From Blasia pusilla (Eukaryota > Marchantiophyta > Marchantiopsida > Blasiales): a stretch of DNA of 64,000 nt. Positions 21,401 through 43,895 of the stretch are shown piece by piece; the first letter of the stretch is position 1; each line of letters opens with the position of its first letter. The stretch lies in NCBI GenBank assembly GCA_050084515.1, contig CM114271.1, positions 47,430,001 through 47,494,000 on the forward strand, in the 5' to 3' direction. A program made the translations under genes and the position numbers. Under the pieces are notes generated by a model. The model worked only from the letters and a program-made list of their open reading frames with translations. It was not told the DNA's origin and made no database searches.

Positions 21401-24340
21401 ATCTGAATGTTCTGACGGTATGTAAGAAAGTCCGTTGAGGGAAACTTTCCTAATACTCTGAGTTGGGATCTAGAACGAACACATGAGAGCATAACATATG
21501 CCATACTTGGAGCAAATGTAGATGTGATAACTAGAATTGCATGATGGTACCAACAATCAAACATACATAGAATCCATTGAGATATCTACACCTATCCAAC
21601 TCAAAATACTTCATAAAGAAACTCATTCCATTGGTGCAAGGGATAGAATTCTGAAAATCTACCAAGACAATCAATTTGAGATACAATTGTATATGGGAAA
21701 TGCCTTCCACATGTTGGGGCACATGGTGGACCCACACCGTCTCCATGGATTTAGTATGATGTGTTGGATCATAACATGTATTTGAGTCCGGAAAACGCAT
21801 CTAAGCTCAATGGTATGATATGACAAAAATTGATCATGAGATGGTACTTTGACAACATGCTCTTTAACATGCATAACTACTTGCCAAGACTAAAAGTCTA
21901 GTAAACATTAACATGACAGCTGTACGGTCTGATTGTGTCAGAAATTTGGAAGTGCTCTCCTATACCTTTATTTCTCTCATAAATCATACTCATGGAAAAC
22001 ACTGACCCAATTAATCAAATCAATGATTAATCGCCAATTTTCGCTCTGACGCCCGGAATCCTCAGGATCATCCCTCCCTATAATCCTTTCTTTCGGGGAG
22101 GAGTTTGCACGTATGGTAAAGCTCTCAGACAGGTCTTCAGGACAACTCCCTGAATGTCATTCGATGACGCCGTCCAATGACACTCGGGAACACTCGCCTC
22201 TGGTGCGCACCTCTCGGCAAGTCCCATACTTATGCCCTCTTCGCGCATGGAGTGCATCTCACAGCAACTGGCAATTTCACGACACCCGTGTACACTAATT
22301 TTCACGTAATGAGATTCGAACTGGAAAAGTGGGCGTGCAGTCACAGACTTCGAGCTTAAATATTCGATCTACACTTGTATGTGGAGCGATCGTTGGGTAG
22401 GTCACGATACGAGCGAATACGTGGGCACATGTGCGACTGTATCGCGGATGACAAGTTGAAAACCACCCATTCGGTGGTACAACAATAGATTCAAGGTACT
22501 TCAGACGTCACCGATCCCGTACAACTTTGCAGTTAGCACAACGACTTAATGCAATTGACGTGAAGTTCGGGTTTCTCCGCTTTCACGGGTTACTTTGGAT
22601 CTATGTCAATTTAAAACCGAAACCAGTGATAGTGGCATTGACCAGGTAGGTCATTGACGTAGTGACCTGTTGGACAGAGATTTGGGACAGACCGGACCGC
22701 TGATGAAATAGAATGACGTCAACCGCGGCGCAGGTGAGAGTTTCCACTCCGAGTCGGTCGTGGCTTGTATGGTCCAAGTTCGATAAGAAAGTTCGCAGGT
22801 GGCAAAGACGACCGAGGACAAGTATTTCAGAAATTTATTGAGATATTTGATTTGGAATCTCTTGGAACCTGGCCCGTTGAAATGTGAAGGCCCAAGACGA
22901 CGGTGTTGCGTCCCCATACACGAGGGCTGGAGCCGCCGCTGTAAATTATTTGAAAAGTAATATGCTACCAACCAGAGCGGAGTCCAAGAAAAAGTAGAGA
23001 TTCTACTTCAATTTGCACCTAATCCAAGATCTCAACTGCCGAAAACATACTCCCAAGAGCACTCCCAGGATATGGGTCTCTACCTCGCTGAGATTAAACC
23101 TCGTGACAACAAGAATTCACTGCAAACGAACTGCAACAAGAAGCATGGAGTTGAGCAAACCACATCATACTTTACCTGAACTAAGCCCTTTCACTTTCCC
23201 CGAATGTAAACTAGTGAAGCCCATACGACACAAAAGGACTAACCTTCTAATTACGATCCAGTGACAAAAAAGGGCGAATAGCCGCCTGAATCGTCAGAAG
23301 TCAACCAGATCTTCCAACAGACGGATTTAACAGACCAGAGGTGTCAAGGACGGGCGGCTCAATCAAAGATGGCCCGGTTACAATCTGATTTGAAAAACTC
23401 CTGCACTCATTCAGTTCGAGGGATCACTCAAGGTAAGTTTTTTGACCATAAGAATCCTGGTTTCCAGAATAAAAGTCTACGTGGGATGCATTTCATATAA
23501 CGTACTAATCTTAACAGAACTTTTCTGCAAGAAAATAGAAGGTATTTCCGGCTCACCCGTTCCAGTGCACACATTGGCTAGGAACTTCTTTACTAGTACA
23601 CACTAATGAAAGTCAGACCATACAAAGGAAAATCACTCTTCCACCTCGTGATTACACAGGTTACAACACCAGACGTAGTACCTACAACCAAATTAATGAG
23701 TATGCCTTTATACGACAGAGAAATGAGGTTGAGCCACAAACATTTTCATCAGCAGACTTTCCTAAGTAGATACATTAAAAGATGAACATGAATGGTATGT
23801 ACACAAACACTAAACAGCAAGAGTGGAAGGTGGATTCTCCCTCTACCATGGGGTGTGCCGCCTTTCAAAACTCCAAATGTCAGTCAATCAGAACCATGCA
23901 AGAAGCTCATAATCATATCCTCGTAGCCAAAACACAATGATTTTTGAGCCATATGTAGATAACACTTATGGCCAGATAAGGACGCAACAGGTTCCACTGG
24001 ACAGGACAGCCAACATCCAAGAAACCCTCTGCAAATCAGAGAACAAGAACATCGCTTTATTCTTTGAAGTTTACAATTTCTAAAGCCCTAGAAATCCTAC
24101 CTTTTGTGCTTAATCTGTGAATCAAGAGCGTGGAATTCCACGAACATATCAGTTTCCCTGAACTTATCTACTACGCAATAACATCATGCAAGGCCCTGTC
24201 AAATGTTGGCTTGACCGAGCATAATAGAGTACAAGATTTGACCTATGTATAAAAGCATTACCTTACACAGGCTGTGAGGTTGTGTCACAGCACCAGACCA
24301 ATTCTGAAGTGGGAATAGAGGCCATGAGTTTCATATGAAA
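18428..24340. other. AT-rich accessory stretch with coding-like minus-strand fragments, no solved gene
   Basis: Minus-strand fragments that look like exons occur at 19400-19640 (LIEELDRRLDYQ, coil-like), 20440-20655 (starts after a CAG with DIHLLAIFSQPPFYS) and 20728-20955 (VGRMKLAKDNGKLLEFVSLH, ends at a CAG/GTACAA donor). I could not join them into one frame or name a family. They may belong to one decayed mobile-element gene together with 21415-21800. The part from 22.0 to 24.3 kb shows nothing I can support, except that its right end is the 3' flank of the PI4-kinase gene. Confidence 0.4.
21415..21537 (-). pseudogene. Possible PIF1-like helicase C-terminal remnant
   Basis: On the minus strand one frame reads ITSTFAPSMAYVML then SCVRSRSQLRVL and GKFP. 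AYVMLSxVRS followed by LRVL resembles motif VI of SF1B (PIF1-type) helicases, which usually read AYVALSRVRS. Upstream sequence to 21800 stays open only in another frame, so any gene is broken. No other helicase motif was found, so the match may be chance. Confidence 0.3.
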
Positions 24341-31903
<7,563 letters not shown>

Positions 31904-33030
31904 GGCCTTGCTTCAGTTCCCAAACAGCTCTCGCAATATGCAAAACCCTTATGTTCCGACTCCACCGTCCGTAACAGCCCGTCCCTGCACGCCCTCTATG
32001 AGTTGTTGACCTGACACTTTGAAACTCGCGGCCATTCTACAACCTACATCGCACAGCTCATTGCCTTGTAGCCATCAAATCCCCCACTCCGTCGGACGTA
32101 CATGCTGAACATCTGCGCCCGTTCAGACCATGGGGCAAAGTCCTCCAGCCCATGATCTGGATCCACCAGCGACGCTCGCATCGGATATCACACTCAAATC
32201 AGTCCCCCTGGTTGGCCTTCTGCATATATCGCATCGCATCCCTTCCCTGAAAAGCTGAGATACGGAAACCCACTGTGAGGCGACGAGTAGAACTCGCATG
32301 GCGACGCAACACTTCGATTATACTTGGCCAATGCTTGCAAAAGCGGAAAACCTACGACTTCGATGTTAAGACTGTACAAAACTCGTCGTCGTGATCGAAG
32401 GCCCTAACAGCTCCACGGATCGAGGAAGGAGAATTCCAAGACCAAAGCATCATGACCGACGGACGGCGAATATTGATCGGCAGCAGAGCTAGATATTCCA
32501 CCTGATTGGAAATTAGTCATACGAATCAGGAAGCAAATCGCACCGGTGCTCTTCAAACATGAACAGGGCATGGGTTGAACTCATCAACGGGCAGATGAGG
32601 TGCGAGAGACAGAAGGGAAACTAGTCCCACCCAATTACAGATTACAGCCTCGCCGACTCCGGATCAGAAAGACAGAAGGGCGGGGAAATTAGGTTTGTGA
32701 TTATGATACGTGAGAGCGAAGCGCAGCGGGGGCAATTGGCGCTCCATCAAGCCATCCGGCAGAATGGAAGCACACGGATGACGAGACCAGCGGGGTTGCA
32801 CAGCAGCGGAGAGCGAATCGGAAATGTGGAGGCAGCGCAGAAGTTGGAAGTACGAACCTGAACGCGGATGCCGTCGGCAAAGACGCTATGCAGACGAGTG
32901 CGTAGTAATGATGAGGAGGAACGAGAGGATGCAAGTGGCTGCAGATGATAGGATGCAACAGGAGGAAGGAGACTCACGGAAAGGGAACGAAGCAACGGAG
33001 GAAAAAAAGAAGAAGAATCAGCAGCCATAG
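31904..33030 (-). promoter_or_regulatory. 5' flank of PI4-kinase beta, possible leader with upstream open frame
   Basis: An open frame on the minus strand from 33028 (MAADSSSFFPPLLRSLSVSL) runs to a possible donor, CAG/GTTCGTAC near 32850, and then continues to 32747. It may be part of the 5' leader, an upstream ORF or a chance frame. No TATA box was identified. Confidence 0.3.
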
Positions 33031-35180
33031 CCTGTCTGTCTGTATTTCATAGACGCGAGACTTCTGTCTCCAATCCCCGCTTCCCTCCTGACCTGCCCAC
33101 TTCCCTATTCAACACCACCACCAAACATAAAAACGAGCCTTGATTTTAGGACCTCCCAAGGAAGACAAATGCCGCACGCACATGACACTGAATGAAGTCT
33201 ACGAGCCGATGCATGGTGGCGAAAGCTGATGAGAGATGCCGAGCAAAAGCGCCACGGTGAGAAATGGCTCTCCTTGCATTTCCGGTGAGGGCAGGGCAGG
33301 GCAGGGCAGGACGAAACAACGAGCCCCTCCTATCGTCGGCCCCCACAGTGCAGCACGGAGCCCCGAAACCGGGGGGGGGGGGAGAAACTGAGGGATGGAA
33401 AACGGCGAATCGGTCAGCTTGTCAAGTCAGCAGCACCCGTGGAACCCGCTAGACGACGGATTATTTTTACATCTCGTACAATGGATACATACATGGGGTG
33501 ATGGAGAGTTTTGAATTCCGTGGAAAAGGAAAGCAAAAAGTACCATCCTCTTCTTGCTGGGAAGCTTGCCTGCCCGGCCACCCGGCGCGAAAGTAAACCT
33601 TGCCCGACGTCCAAGTCTCAGGACACCACGCGGCGGCCTCGACGGAACAACACTTCGCGGAAGAGCGACCGCGTGGCATCGCGTTCTCCACCGACAGGTG
33701 CCGGTTCCTCGGTCGAATCGCCGACCGTCCCAGGTGAGTATACCGCACGGCTTCTACCGCCCAGCTCCCGTCTCCGGTACTGTCGTTGCGTCCTGCGGCG
33801 AGGCCGCGCCCGCCCAAATTCGAACCATTCTGCCCGTGCCCCCGTGCCGTGCCGGTACACCCGGCCGACACCCCCAATCCCAAGAAGATCCTTGCTAAAG
33901 AGACCCTCTCCAAATTAGCATCCTCGCCTTCGTTTGGCCGCCAGACACCGGGAGTCTGCTAGCCACTACGAATCGCGGACATCAGGTGCGGCTTTTCCGT
34001 AGTGTAGTAGCACATATGTCGCGGCGGAGTTTCTCGGCATGTGTGGTACATCCCCAGTCGGAACAGGAGCGCCCTCTGCGCGCAGTTCACGCTTACTTTC
34101 ACTCACGTTCCAAAAATAGGCCCCGAGTGATTGCGTGCAGGGCGGGACTGCGCTTTCCGTCGTCGCCTCACCCAGATACAGTACACAGCGACGTAGATGG
34201 CTTGGCACGGGACGGAACCCTCCTCGCTGCTTACCCTCCTCCGTCTACAGTGAGCATAACCCATCCGCCAGCCAGTCCAGTCCCGTCCACAACACGACCG
34301 ACAGAACGGAACGGAACTGGAGCACACCCCCAGACGCATGACGGCAGTGACGACTCCATCTGTTTGTCGGTCATCGGCAAGGTTCTCACGACGGACGGAC
34401 GGGACGGACGTGAATGCCGTTCTGGGCACCGCACGTGGCTGTCCGACGAGGCGGACAAGGCCGATGGGGTCCGCCAGACGGAGTCCGGGCAGCCGAAAGC
34501 GCCAACGTCCCTCAACTGCCACTCCACTCCTCTCCTCTCCCCAAGCAAAGAGAGCGAATGGTAGAGAGTTTCCTCGGGCCTGTCTTTCTCGCCTTCCCAC
34601 AGGCAGGGCTATTAATAGGCGTCCATAGCAACGAGCGGATAGATCACAGCATAGTCAACTGGAACGCATGCCCCCCCCCCCGTCGGCCTCCTCTGAATCC
34701 ATGACCTCACCCGCTTCGCCCACTGCTTGCTATCTATAGATCGCATGTCGACCTCCTCAAAACAAACGGTAATCCGTTCAGTGGGCGAGTCCGTCCGTCC
34801 GTCTCCACAGATTTCAATTTCTCGTCCCTCCTTCCCTCCCTCGCCCACTGACACAGACAAAAGCAGCAACAAGGAGCATGTGCCCCTGCCCTCGGACCCG
34901 TCAGACTGAAGCGCATGCCTGCCTGGCCGTGAAACTTGCTGCCATCGACCACAGTCTACTCTACTACTGTGCTGCGCTCGGACTCCATCCACTACACTGG
35001 ACTGCACTTCCAACTGCATTTCAAAATTGCCGCTGAGCGAGTGGCAGTGACTGGCGTATTAGGGTTTCGTTCTTCTTCCTCGCGCAGAGGAAGAGGGAGG
35101 AGACCGACCGACGCGACCTCGCGAGGGAGTTAGTTAGGCCCATCCGGATTCCGGACCGAACTCATTCGCTTTACTCGGAA
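33031..35180. other. GC-rich gene-free stretch
   Basis: Base composition is clearly richer in G+C than its neighbours. Open frames occur on both strands in all phases (33.4-35.1 kb), as expected of GC-rich DNA with few stops, and none resembles a known family. A G run at 33371-33381 and a C run at 34671-34681 are notable. It may be a promoter or 5' region of a gene not recognised here. Confidence 0.4.
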
Positions 35181-35538
35181 TTCATCGTGAATGTGAACGA
35201 ACGACTGCCGTCGTTTCCATCCCACTTTTTCTTGCATTTTCTTTTTAACTTTTCTTGTATCCCCATATTCTATTCTACGTCGGTGCACATCCTATACAAC
35301 TTTTTGATAATTAATGTTGGAATCACTAGTCACATCCACGTTCCCCACCCTACCTTAGTAGTTGATCGATGGGTAATTTAAACTAAAGTTATTAGTGATT
35401 AGATTAATTTCCTCATTTCATATAGGATTTTTAAATCAAGCTAATGAAGAGGTCCTTGAAACTTAACAACACATTCTACAATAATAATATTGATTTTTAT
35501 GGTATAGAAATATTTTTCACTTGAACGGAGTAGAATGA

Positions 35539-35982
35539 AGAGGGGCTCTTGAAAGTCGGACAAAGTATCCTCTACATTCATTGTGCAATGGTTTTAATGG
35601 AAACCCGCATGAATTTTACGACAAACGGATCGAACCGTTTCTCCTCGGTAGAAGAAGAAGTACTCATGATAGGCATCCATTTTTCAAAACGCTCATTGTG
35701 TGTTTATGCTATAGGAGAAAGAGAAAGACTCAATCCGATAAGCTTCCAAGCCGAAAAGGTCTTGGTGGATTGGATTGAACTCATTTGGAAGAAATGATGG
35801 ATGCCATAAACTTCAACTCATGGAGAGGAAAAAAATTTGGAAATGATTCAATTCAAAATTACCCAAAAGGGACCAAGAATCTCAATAAAGTAAGAAATTC
35901 TCTCCATAAGAACTTCACCAATGATGGTACTCTAGACTATAATCAAAAAGTGAGTTTTGTGACAAGACAACATCCTCATTGA
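35539..35982 (+). pseudogene. Unrecognised coding-like frame interrupted by TGA
   Basis: One frame stays open for about 148 codons except for one TGA at about 35779, inside otherwise AT-rich DNA. It includes NGNPHEFYDKRIEPFLLG, HPFFKTLIVCLCYRRKRK and NFNSWRGKKFGNDSIQ. It has no ATG near the start. I do not recognise the family. An organelle-derived or gene fragment is possible, as is chance. Confidence 0.3.
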
Positions 35983-38900
35983 ATAATATGTGGTAATCAT
36001 AAAATCATACGTGTTTGACATTTGAATGTAAGGTATGTGGACTTATAGGTGCATAATGTGTTGAGAAAGTATGTGGACACAAATAAATGAGGATCCATGC
36101 ATTGAAAAATGACCACACAAATATGATGAAAATCTCATCTTAAAACAATGAAAAATGAAACTTATTCTCCTTTTAGATTAATATTTGAACAAAATCAAGT
36201 AAAGAAAAAGTGGCAAAAAGACATGAATGGAAAGTAAAGAGATATCATAATACCATTTTTTTACTATATTGTATATAGATGTAGGTAGAGATTAAACAAA
36301 TTTTCATGAAGGGTGTGCAATATTTAATAAAACTAGGTTTTGAATCAAACATCCATATTATAAGAAATTAGCCTTCTGCCTTTCAAACCAACTAAAGGCT
36401 TCTATTTTACCATTTTACATTTACTAATGATATTTAATATTTTTTTAAAATATTAAAATGAAATTCTAGAGGAAAAAAATGATGTTCAAATATATGCATA
36501 TTGTGTGAAAAGTGTAAATTAGATAATCATAATATAAAATTTAACTATATTTGCTTTAAAACTTGAGTAAATTAAAATTAGGGTAATCTAGACTAGAATG
36601 AGTAGTAAATGGTGAATTTCATTTAAAATAAAATTCGAATCTTTTTCTCGATGGAAAAGCTATCGAATAAATGTACATTCATTCTAAAAAACACATGCTT
36701 CATGATTCATTCAAATAAAGTCATATACAAATGGATAAGGTATAATACCTTCCAAAAGCATCATAAGGGGACAATTTCCAAAGTTTATTAGCCATCCATA
36801 TCCTCGATGTCACATTTCTCAATACATATCTGTCCCAAGTTCTCTATAATAGAATTTAAACCTAGCTTTTGGTTCTGTATACATATTTTTATGTATTTAG
36901 CTTCTTTTTTTCATGGTTGCAAGAAACAAATTGGTTGGCAAAGATATATTGTTGTTTTAAGTTTGTAAGGTTAAGAAATAAAAGGAATTGCATGAACTCC
37001 ATATGCTTGTTTTATAAAATCCAAAATTTGTATGATTGTTTCTATGATGAAACTTATATCCTCCTAAAATTATTTTTCGTGATTCCTACTTGCTAATATA
37101 TCTTTTCTCTATTAAACTATTTTATTAAGTTTAATAGAGAATACTTATCCCCATAACATTGCCAAAGATTGAATTTAAGTTTCATATTCACTCTCAAGAT
37201 GTTAACCATCATCGTACTTAAACTATTTTATATAAGTGGGTTGCATATCCTTGATTTCAACACACAATCTTGAATTTAATCATCTCATATTTTTCATAAA
37301 TATTAATACAAACCTTCGGAAATAATTCCTATTTATTTAGATATAACATAGCATGCTCATAACACTATTTAGATGGATTCTCATATTTTGAAATCATCCT
37401 ATGCTATTTAAATTTATATAAAAAAATTTATGATTGAAGACCTAAACTAATTCAATTTCAAATCTAGCATATTCATTCAATATTTATGGATTATAATTTT
37501 TTCTACTAGAGAAAGATCTGCACTTCGCATGGGAGTGAAAACTCAAATTCATTTAATCACCACAATGTCCAAATTGTTCATTACGATGCACGTACAAACA
37601 TTTCCTAGCTTCTCAAATGGTATGTGTCAAATGAAGAAGTTCTTGATAAATCTAAAACTCATCTTATCTTGAAAATAAAGATACTCTTACATATGTAAGC
37701 ATACCTTTAAATGGATTATCACAGCTAAACATGTAAGCCAATTGTTTATTTTGAATCAACGTGGTTTTATTAGTTTGGATGTGATATAATGTTGAAATAT
37801 AAGAAGTAAGCGGAAAGACTTTCACTTACTTCCTAATTTTTAGGAATGACTTAACCTTTCCATATATTCCATCTACTTACATTAATGTTACACAAATAAC
37901 CTTGGAACATAACATATAAATTTTCTTAATAAGATTTTAATGAAGAAATTTATTGAGGAAAGAAAAGGTTCATTAAAAAATAACTCCTAGATTGAGGTTT
38001 TTACTAAAAAATAATGATGATAAAAATATTCTCAAACAAATCAAAAAGTAATTATTTATTTAAGATAAATAACCAATTTTCATCCCATAAAAGTATTATT
38101 CTATTATTTCATTCTCCGTTCATCAAAGATACTCTTTGGACAAGTATAAAAAGCCATAATATTCACTCTCTCATATAGTGAGTTGGGTTTTTTCTAAATT
38201 ATTTAATTTCATTAATTATAAATTAAAATATATTTTCAGATTATATTATAATTCAATCATTCAATCTTGGTTGCAAGAACTAGGGGTTTTTTAATAGAAA
38301 TTTTGGATTTCATCATAGCTCACTTTAATAGATATAAATATTCAAGAGAATGTAATCAAGGATTAGCTTTAAAATTTATTGCTTTCAAAAAATTTATCCA
38401 TTATTTTGATGTAAGGAATGTTTAATTATTATAAACAAGATCACTCGTAAATATTGCATACCAATGTGAAGCCCGTGCCATGCATGGGAGTGAATACTAA
38501 TCATGTTGCACACAAATGTGTTTTCTTGTTGCCCATAGAATAGAAAACATTTCTTATCGCCCCTAAACTAAAACTAAGAAACATTTTTTTGTTGCCCGGT
38601 TGCCACATGGCAAGTTGAGAGGTGTTTACAAATCAAGAAGACACTCTCCAATAATAATATGGATATGATACAATATCCAATCAATCCACAAATATCAGTA
38701 ATATTAAAAGTTAGTGATCTTAAATATTCATCCTCTTTAATATACTAGAAATTTTCTTGCCCATTACTAGTATTGAATAATTATACTTAATAAAAAAATT
38801 TATCTGTCATTTATCTCATAATTATCTTTACTTTTTGATACAAACTTACTTTCCCTATATTATAAGGGCACTATAAGGTAAAAGAATATCAAAAAGGCAT

Positions 38901-41900
38901 GCCAAAATATCTTCTTCCTTCCTTCAACGAACGAGTGTGTCCCCTTTGGCATCTAAGACGTGGAAATGTCACAAATCCATTGATCATGGTCGGTCCATTT
39001 GCTCTCTCTATGAGTCTCCAATTGATGCAAACTTCCTCTATAAGATGGATAACAATCATGAAGCTCGATCTCATTCACATCTAAAAAATATCTCTTCCCC
39101 TCATCTCAATGTTTTAGGAGCCATAGGGAAAATGTAATAATCTTCATCCCATCATATACCAAATCGCTCGTGTTAGCCCTCAATACACTCCTCCATGATA
39201 TTCTCCTCAACGTAGTGATTGGATGATTGAATCTACCCACATATGTCACCAAAAAATAGGAGATTGACATCTATATATTGTCGATGGCGAGAGTTGTGCA
39301 CAGTAATAACATGAGGGGACAAGAGATACTACGAGAAAGTGAGGAATATATTAACCAACAATGGGAGTATATGGCACCAACTTACAGAAATAGTAAGTTG
39401 ATAGTCTTTTTCCCTGAAGACAAGGGATATTTTCGATATCACATCTCTTGTCAATCAATCTCTTGTCTACCATGAATAACCCGTTATTCGTTCCAACACC
39501 TATAGTGGATTTTCACTGTGTATCTCCTACTCCATTTCACTTCAAGAAAACTAGCAAGGATGGTAGATGGACATCCCCATGGGGTTGCATCGCACTTTAG
39601 GTAGACCTCTACTAAAACACCTATCAACTCAATCGGGTTATGTGTGCCAAGAGAAATGCAAATATCCTTACGGGTCCAAGCCTAAGGTCACATACCTTCA
39701 TTATGTAATCGCATGTCTTAAAGACTAACATGAGATGCTCGAGTGTCCAATGTTGGCAACTCGACCTTGATTTTTGGGGGAGGCAATGGTAGTGATAGCA
39801 TGGATTGTATAATCCAACATTAGAGTCTTGTCGACTAGCAAATAAATCATTGCCCACATAGTCTTCAAAGGTTGTATTGACTTATGTGTTGGAGGATGCA
39901 TTTCTAGAATCCGTATTAGAGTCACGGATCAAGGTCCACCTTGACTTGGGTTGGTGTCAAAACCCCAATGTCAATCAACCAATCTATCTCGTGCCCTAGG
40001 TTCACCCCCGTGGTTCCCAAGGAGGGGTTTAGGTTCCATACATCCTTGGAGATACTCCCAATCTATGTAATAATTGGCGACCACATATGCATAATACGAC
40101 AAGATGGTGGGATAATAGGACAAAATAGGAAACACTATTGAATTTTGTTACCTTAACCCCATTAGATGGGTAGAAATAGAAATAGAAATAGAAAACAAAT
40201 AGTATTTGAATGGAATATATATTAATCATTTAGTAATTATAATTGGTGATTATAAATATTAATTAAATATAATTAATATGATAAATAACCAACATTTTAG
40301 ATTTTTTACCTCAATTCATATTTGATGGAGGAAGGAGTACATATTTAATGGAGGAGTAGATTTTTTTAAAATTTTACGGAAAGATAAAATTACTTAGTGT
40401 ATTGCGATAACATTTAAATTTGAATGGAGGATTATAATTACTAAGAACAATGGAATGTTATTACTCTTCTAAGATTTTAGAAATAGAAATCATATTTAAA
40501 ATTTGAAATAAATAGCATTATCATTTTAAGAAATAATTTTATTAATTCACATGTTATATTTTAGGAAAGGAAAATGAATTTGAATGGAAACAGAAAAGTT
40601 TGAATTTGTTTGCAACATCATTAATCCTTTCACTAACAAAAGCTCTTCAAACACTTTTTTAATATATAGTTTCGGAGATCCCTACCCCTTCTCTATATCT
40701 AAGAAAGTACGTCCTCTCGGGCCGCTCCTTTTGGCCCTCGATCCAACTATTCTTTCGATAGTTTGGGGATGGTTTCTAAATCTCTACTTCAACATTTGTC
40801 TTAATTTTCACTGCATTTGAATAGGTTTCTTACAAGCTTTCTCCCACCTCCTTATTTATCCAAAATGCATCTTGGATCTAGGTATTATGACCTTAAACAT
40901 TGCATTGAGAACCCCCAAACGCCAATTTAATACCAAGCTATGCATGGATGGATGGAGATGGAGCTCTTGGAAAAATGGGAGATGGAATGCATTGGCGAAT
41001 GGGGTTGATGGTTGAAGTATAGATGGAGAAGGATTTGATAGATGTATGGAGTGTGGGGCACATGGACTGATGGGATGCATGGATGGAGTAAGAATGGACA
41101 CACAAAATTGATGGACGGAAGGATGGTGGAGGTATGGATGAAGAATCTGACACATGGTTGGATGATTTTTTTCTCATTTAATCCATATCATGAAATTACT
41201 TGCCAGATCATCAACATGACATGAAAATCATCATAGTATAACTCACTTTTTCATGCCACGTCGATAGACCATGCTAGTCATTCAAACTATATGGAATATA
41301 TGACTTGGATTTTATATCTCTACTAGTGACCAGTCATTGATGGTGATAAATGACTCATATGAATTATAGAAACTAATCAAAATTTGAGTGTACACCATTG
41401 CTCTTTATGACTCCATTGCATCTCACACTTGTAGTACAAAATTGGTTGCAAATCTCCACACTTACAATCTCAGAATTAGTCTCTTGACTCGCAAGCTAGC
41501 CGTAACTCATAAGGAGCTTTCTATAAAGTTGCAAACGAGTCGCACGTATTAGACATGCATTGGACTTGATAATCAAACACTCTTGGAAAAACAAAGGCTC
41601 ACAATGGAGCTTTCATAATCCATAGCAGTGATTGTTGGAATTTTTGGATGAGTGCATTGGATGAGAAACATACAATGACTCAAAAAAGCGCAGTATGTTG
41701 CACTCTTGAGCAAGAATCACAACCATGTTGACGCGACACAGAAATGGTCAAAGTAAATCTCGCATATTTTTTGTTAGAAGGGGTATTAGAGTTGGAATTC
41801 CACATCTTCCAAGTGATTGCCTTATGATGTCGATGATATTGGATACTCTAGAGCGAATAACATCTTTCATAATCTTGGATGAGGAGGAGATTTGGATAGA

Positions 41901-42101
41901 TGGAACAAAGATGTGGAATTTAGTACTCAAGGATTATAAATGAGTTATGAGAAGTCGAATTTCAAGTTATATCCTTCATTGAGCATTGTAAATCGGAATC
42001 CAATTACTAAGAGAAGAGAGGGGAATTTCATATTTTTTCCATTATACTTCATAAAAGATAACATTGTTCTCTTGGTATCTTTATAGTCCAAATTCCATGG
42101 T

Positions 42102-42104
<3 letters not shown>
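35983..42104. other. AT-rich gene-free stretch
   Basis: Long A/T-rich DNA without supported genes. Includes a 14-bp inverted repeat (TTCTCTATTAAACT at 37105-37118, complement at 37129-37142), one Helitron (listed separately), a reverse-oriented fragment of the same family near 40600-40660, and a purine-biased GATGGA-rich patch at about 40940-41160. Confidence 0.5.
38469..38663 (-). mobile_element. Short non-autonomous Helitron, copy H2
   Basis: Same family as H1. Minus-strand start TCCATATTATTATTGGAGAG; the 3' end keeps the hairpin CCATGCATGG-type inside GCCCGTGCCATGCATGGG. Shared blocks: ATGTTGCACACAAAT, GTTGCCACATGGCAAG, AGAGGTGTTTACAAATCAAG. Confidence 0.65.

Positions 42105-42154
<50 letters not shown>
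42105..42154. repeat. (AG)25 microsatellite
   Basis: Uninterrupted AG dinucleotides. Confidence 0.98.
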
Positions 42155-42158
<4 letters not shown>

Positions 42159-42527
42159 TATTATCCCTAGGACCCTGACATGCTGACGGAGACTTCCACA
42201 AAAAAATGTAGAAATTACCAAATACAAAAAGTCACAAAATTTATCGAAAGTATTGCAAACTCTTCTAGATGTTGCCTGCGATAAGAGTTTCATCTCCACA
42301 CCCTCCTCCGCTAATAGCTGCCCAACTTTCACTTTCACTTCCACTCATTCCTCTGTTAGAATGGTAGTAGACTATCTTCCACCTCCACTTCCTTCTCCAA
42401 AGTAGGAAAAAATAAATCTATTTGCACTTTAATTATTCTGCAACAACACCAAGTTACCAAGAACGCATTGAGATCTCATGCGCCAACAACTTAGTGCCCA
42501 CGGCCTTACCCTTGGTAGTCACATAAT

Positions 42528-43265
<738 letters not shown>

Positions 43266-43737
43266 AATGAGACCATCGATCATCCAGAATGAGAGACTAT
43301 CCTCCCGGGCCTTCCCTGAGTCTTGAGACCCTGCAGCTCGTGCTGCCCACACTAGCGCGGCTGCCCCAACGGCAGTTACGGCACCTAAGTGACCTAACTT
43401 GACCTAAGGGCCATATTACCGCCCTAACGCCGTTACCCTGTAACCCTAACCCGGTTATCTCGAGTCCCCGACGCCCGGTAGCAAGGCTAAACACGCCCTG
43501 GATATACCTGGTCCTCATCAGCAATCCCCGTTGTTAAGAAAATGTATTTGGAAAGCTCCCCGAGAAATCTCAAGCCAATCTGGAAAAATTTCCGGCACAT
43601 TTATAGAAGAGGGCTGGTTTTCGACGCGTCACATTTTGCATCCGGTTCTTCTCCCGATGCCTTTGGGAGCTCCTCGGAAATTCCTAAATTTTGCCTGCAA
43701 CCTTTACAAAGGATGGCGGTACTGACCGAGCCTTGGT

Positions 43738-43895
43738 ATAAGCCGTGAAGGGAAGAGATTAATGATGTTGCACATAAATTCAAATTTTTTCTTGCTGCCC
43801 GTAGCATGTGAAACAGTTTCTTGCCGCCCAATTGCCACATGTCAAGCATAGAGGTATTTGCAAATCAAGAAGACACTGTCCCATAATAATATAGA
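43738..43895 (-). mobile_element. Short non-autonomous Helitron, copy H3 (3' end truncated)
   Basis: Minus-strand start TCTATATTATTATGGGACAG, then the family blocks ATTTGCAAATACCTC, GACATGTGGCAATTGGGCGG and CATGCTACGGGCAGC. It lacks the terminal hairpin. Head to tail with H4. Confidence 0.75.

Noticed and set aside
33467-35133. Many overlapping long frames
   Set aside because: GC-rich DNA with few stops in every phase and on both strands; no family or splice support.
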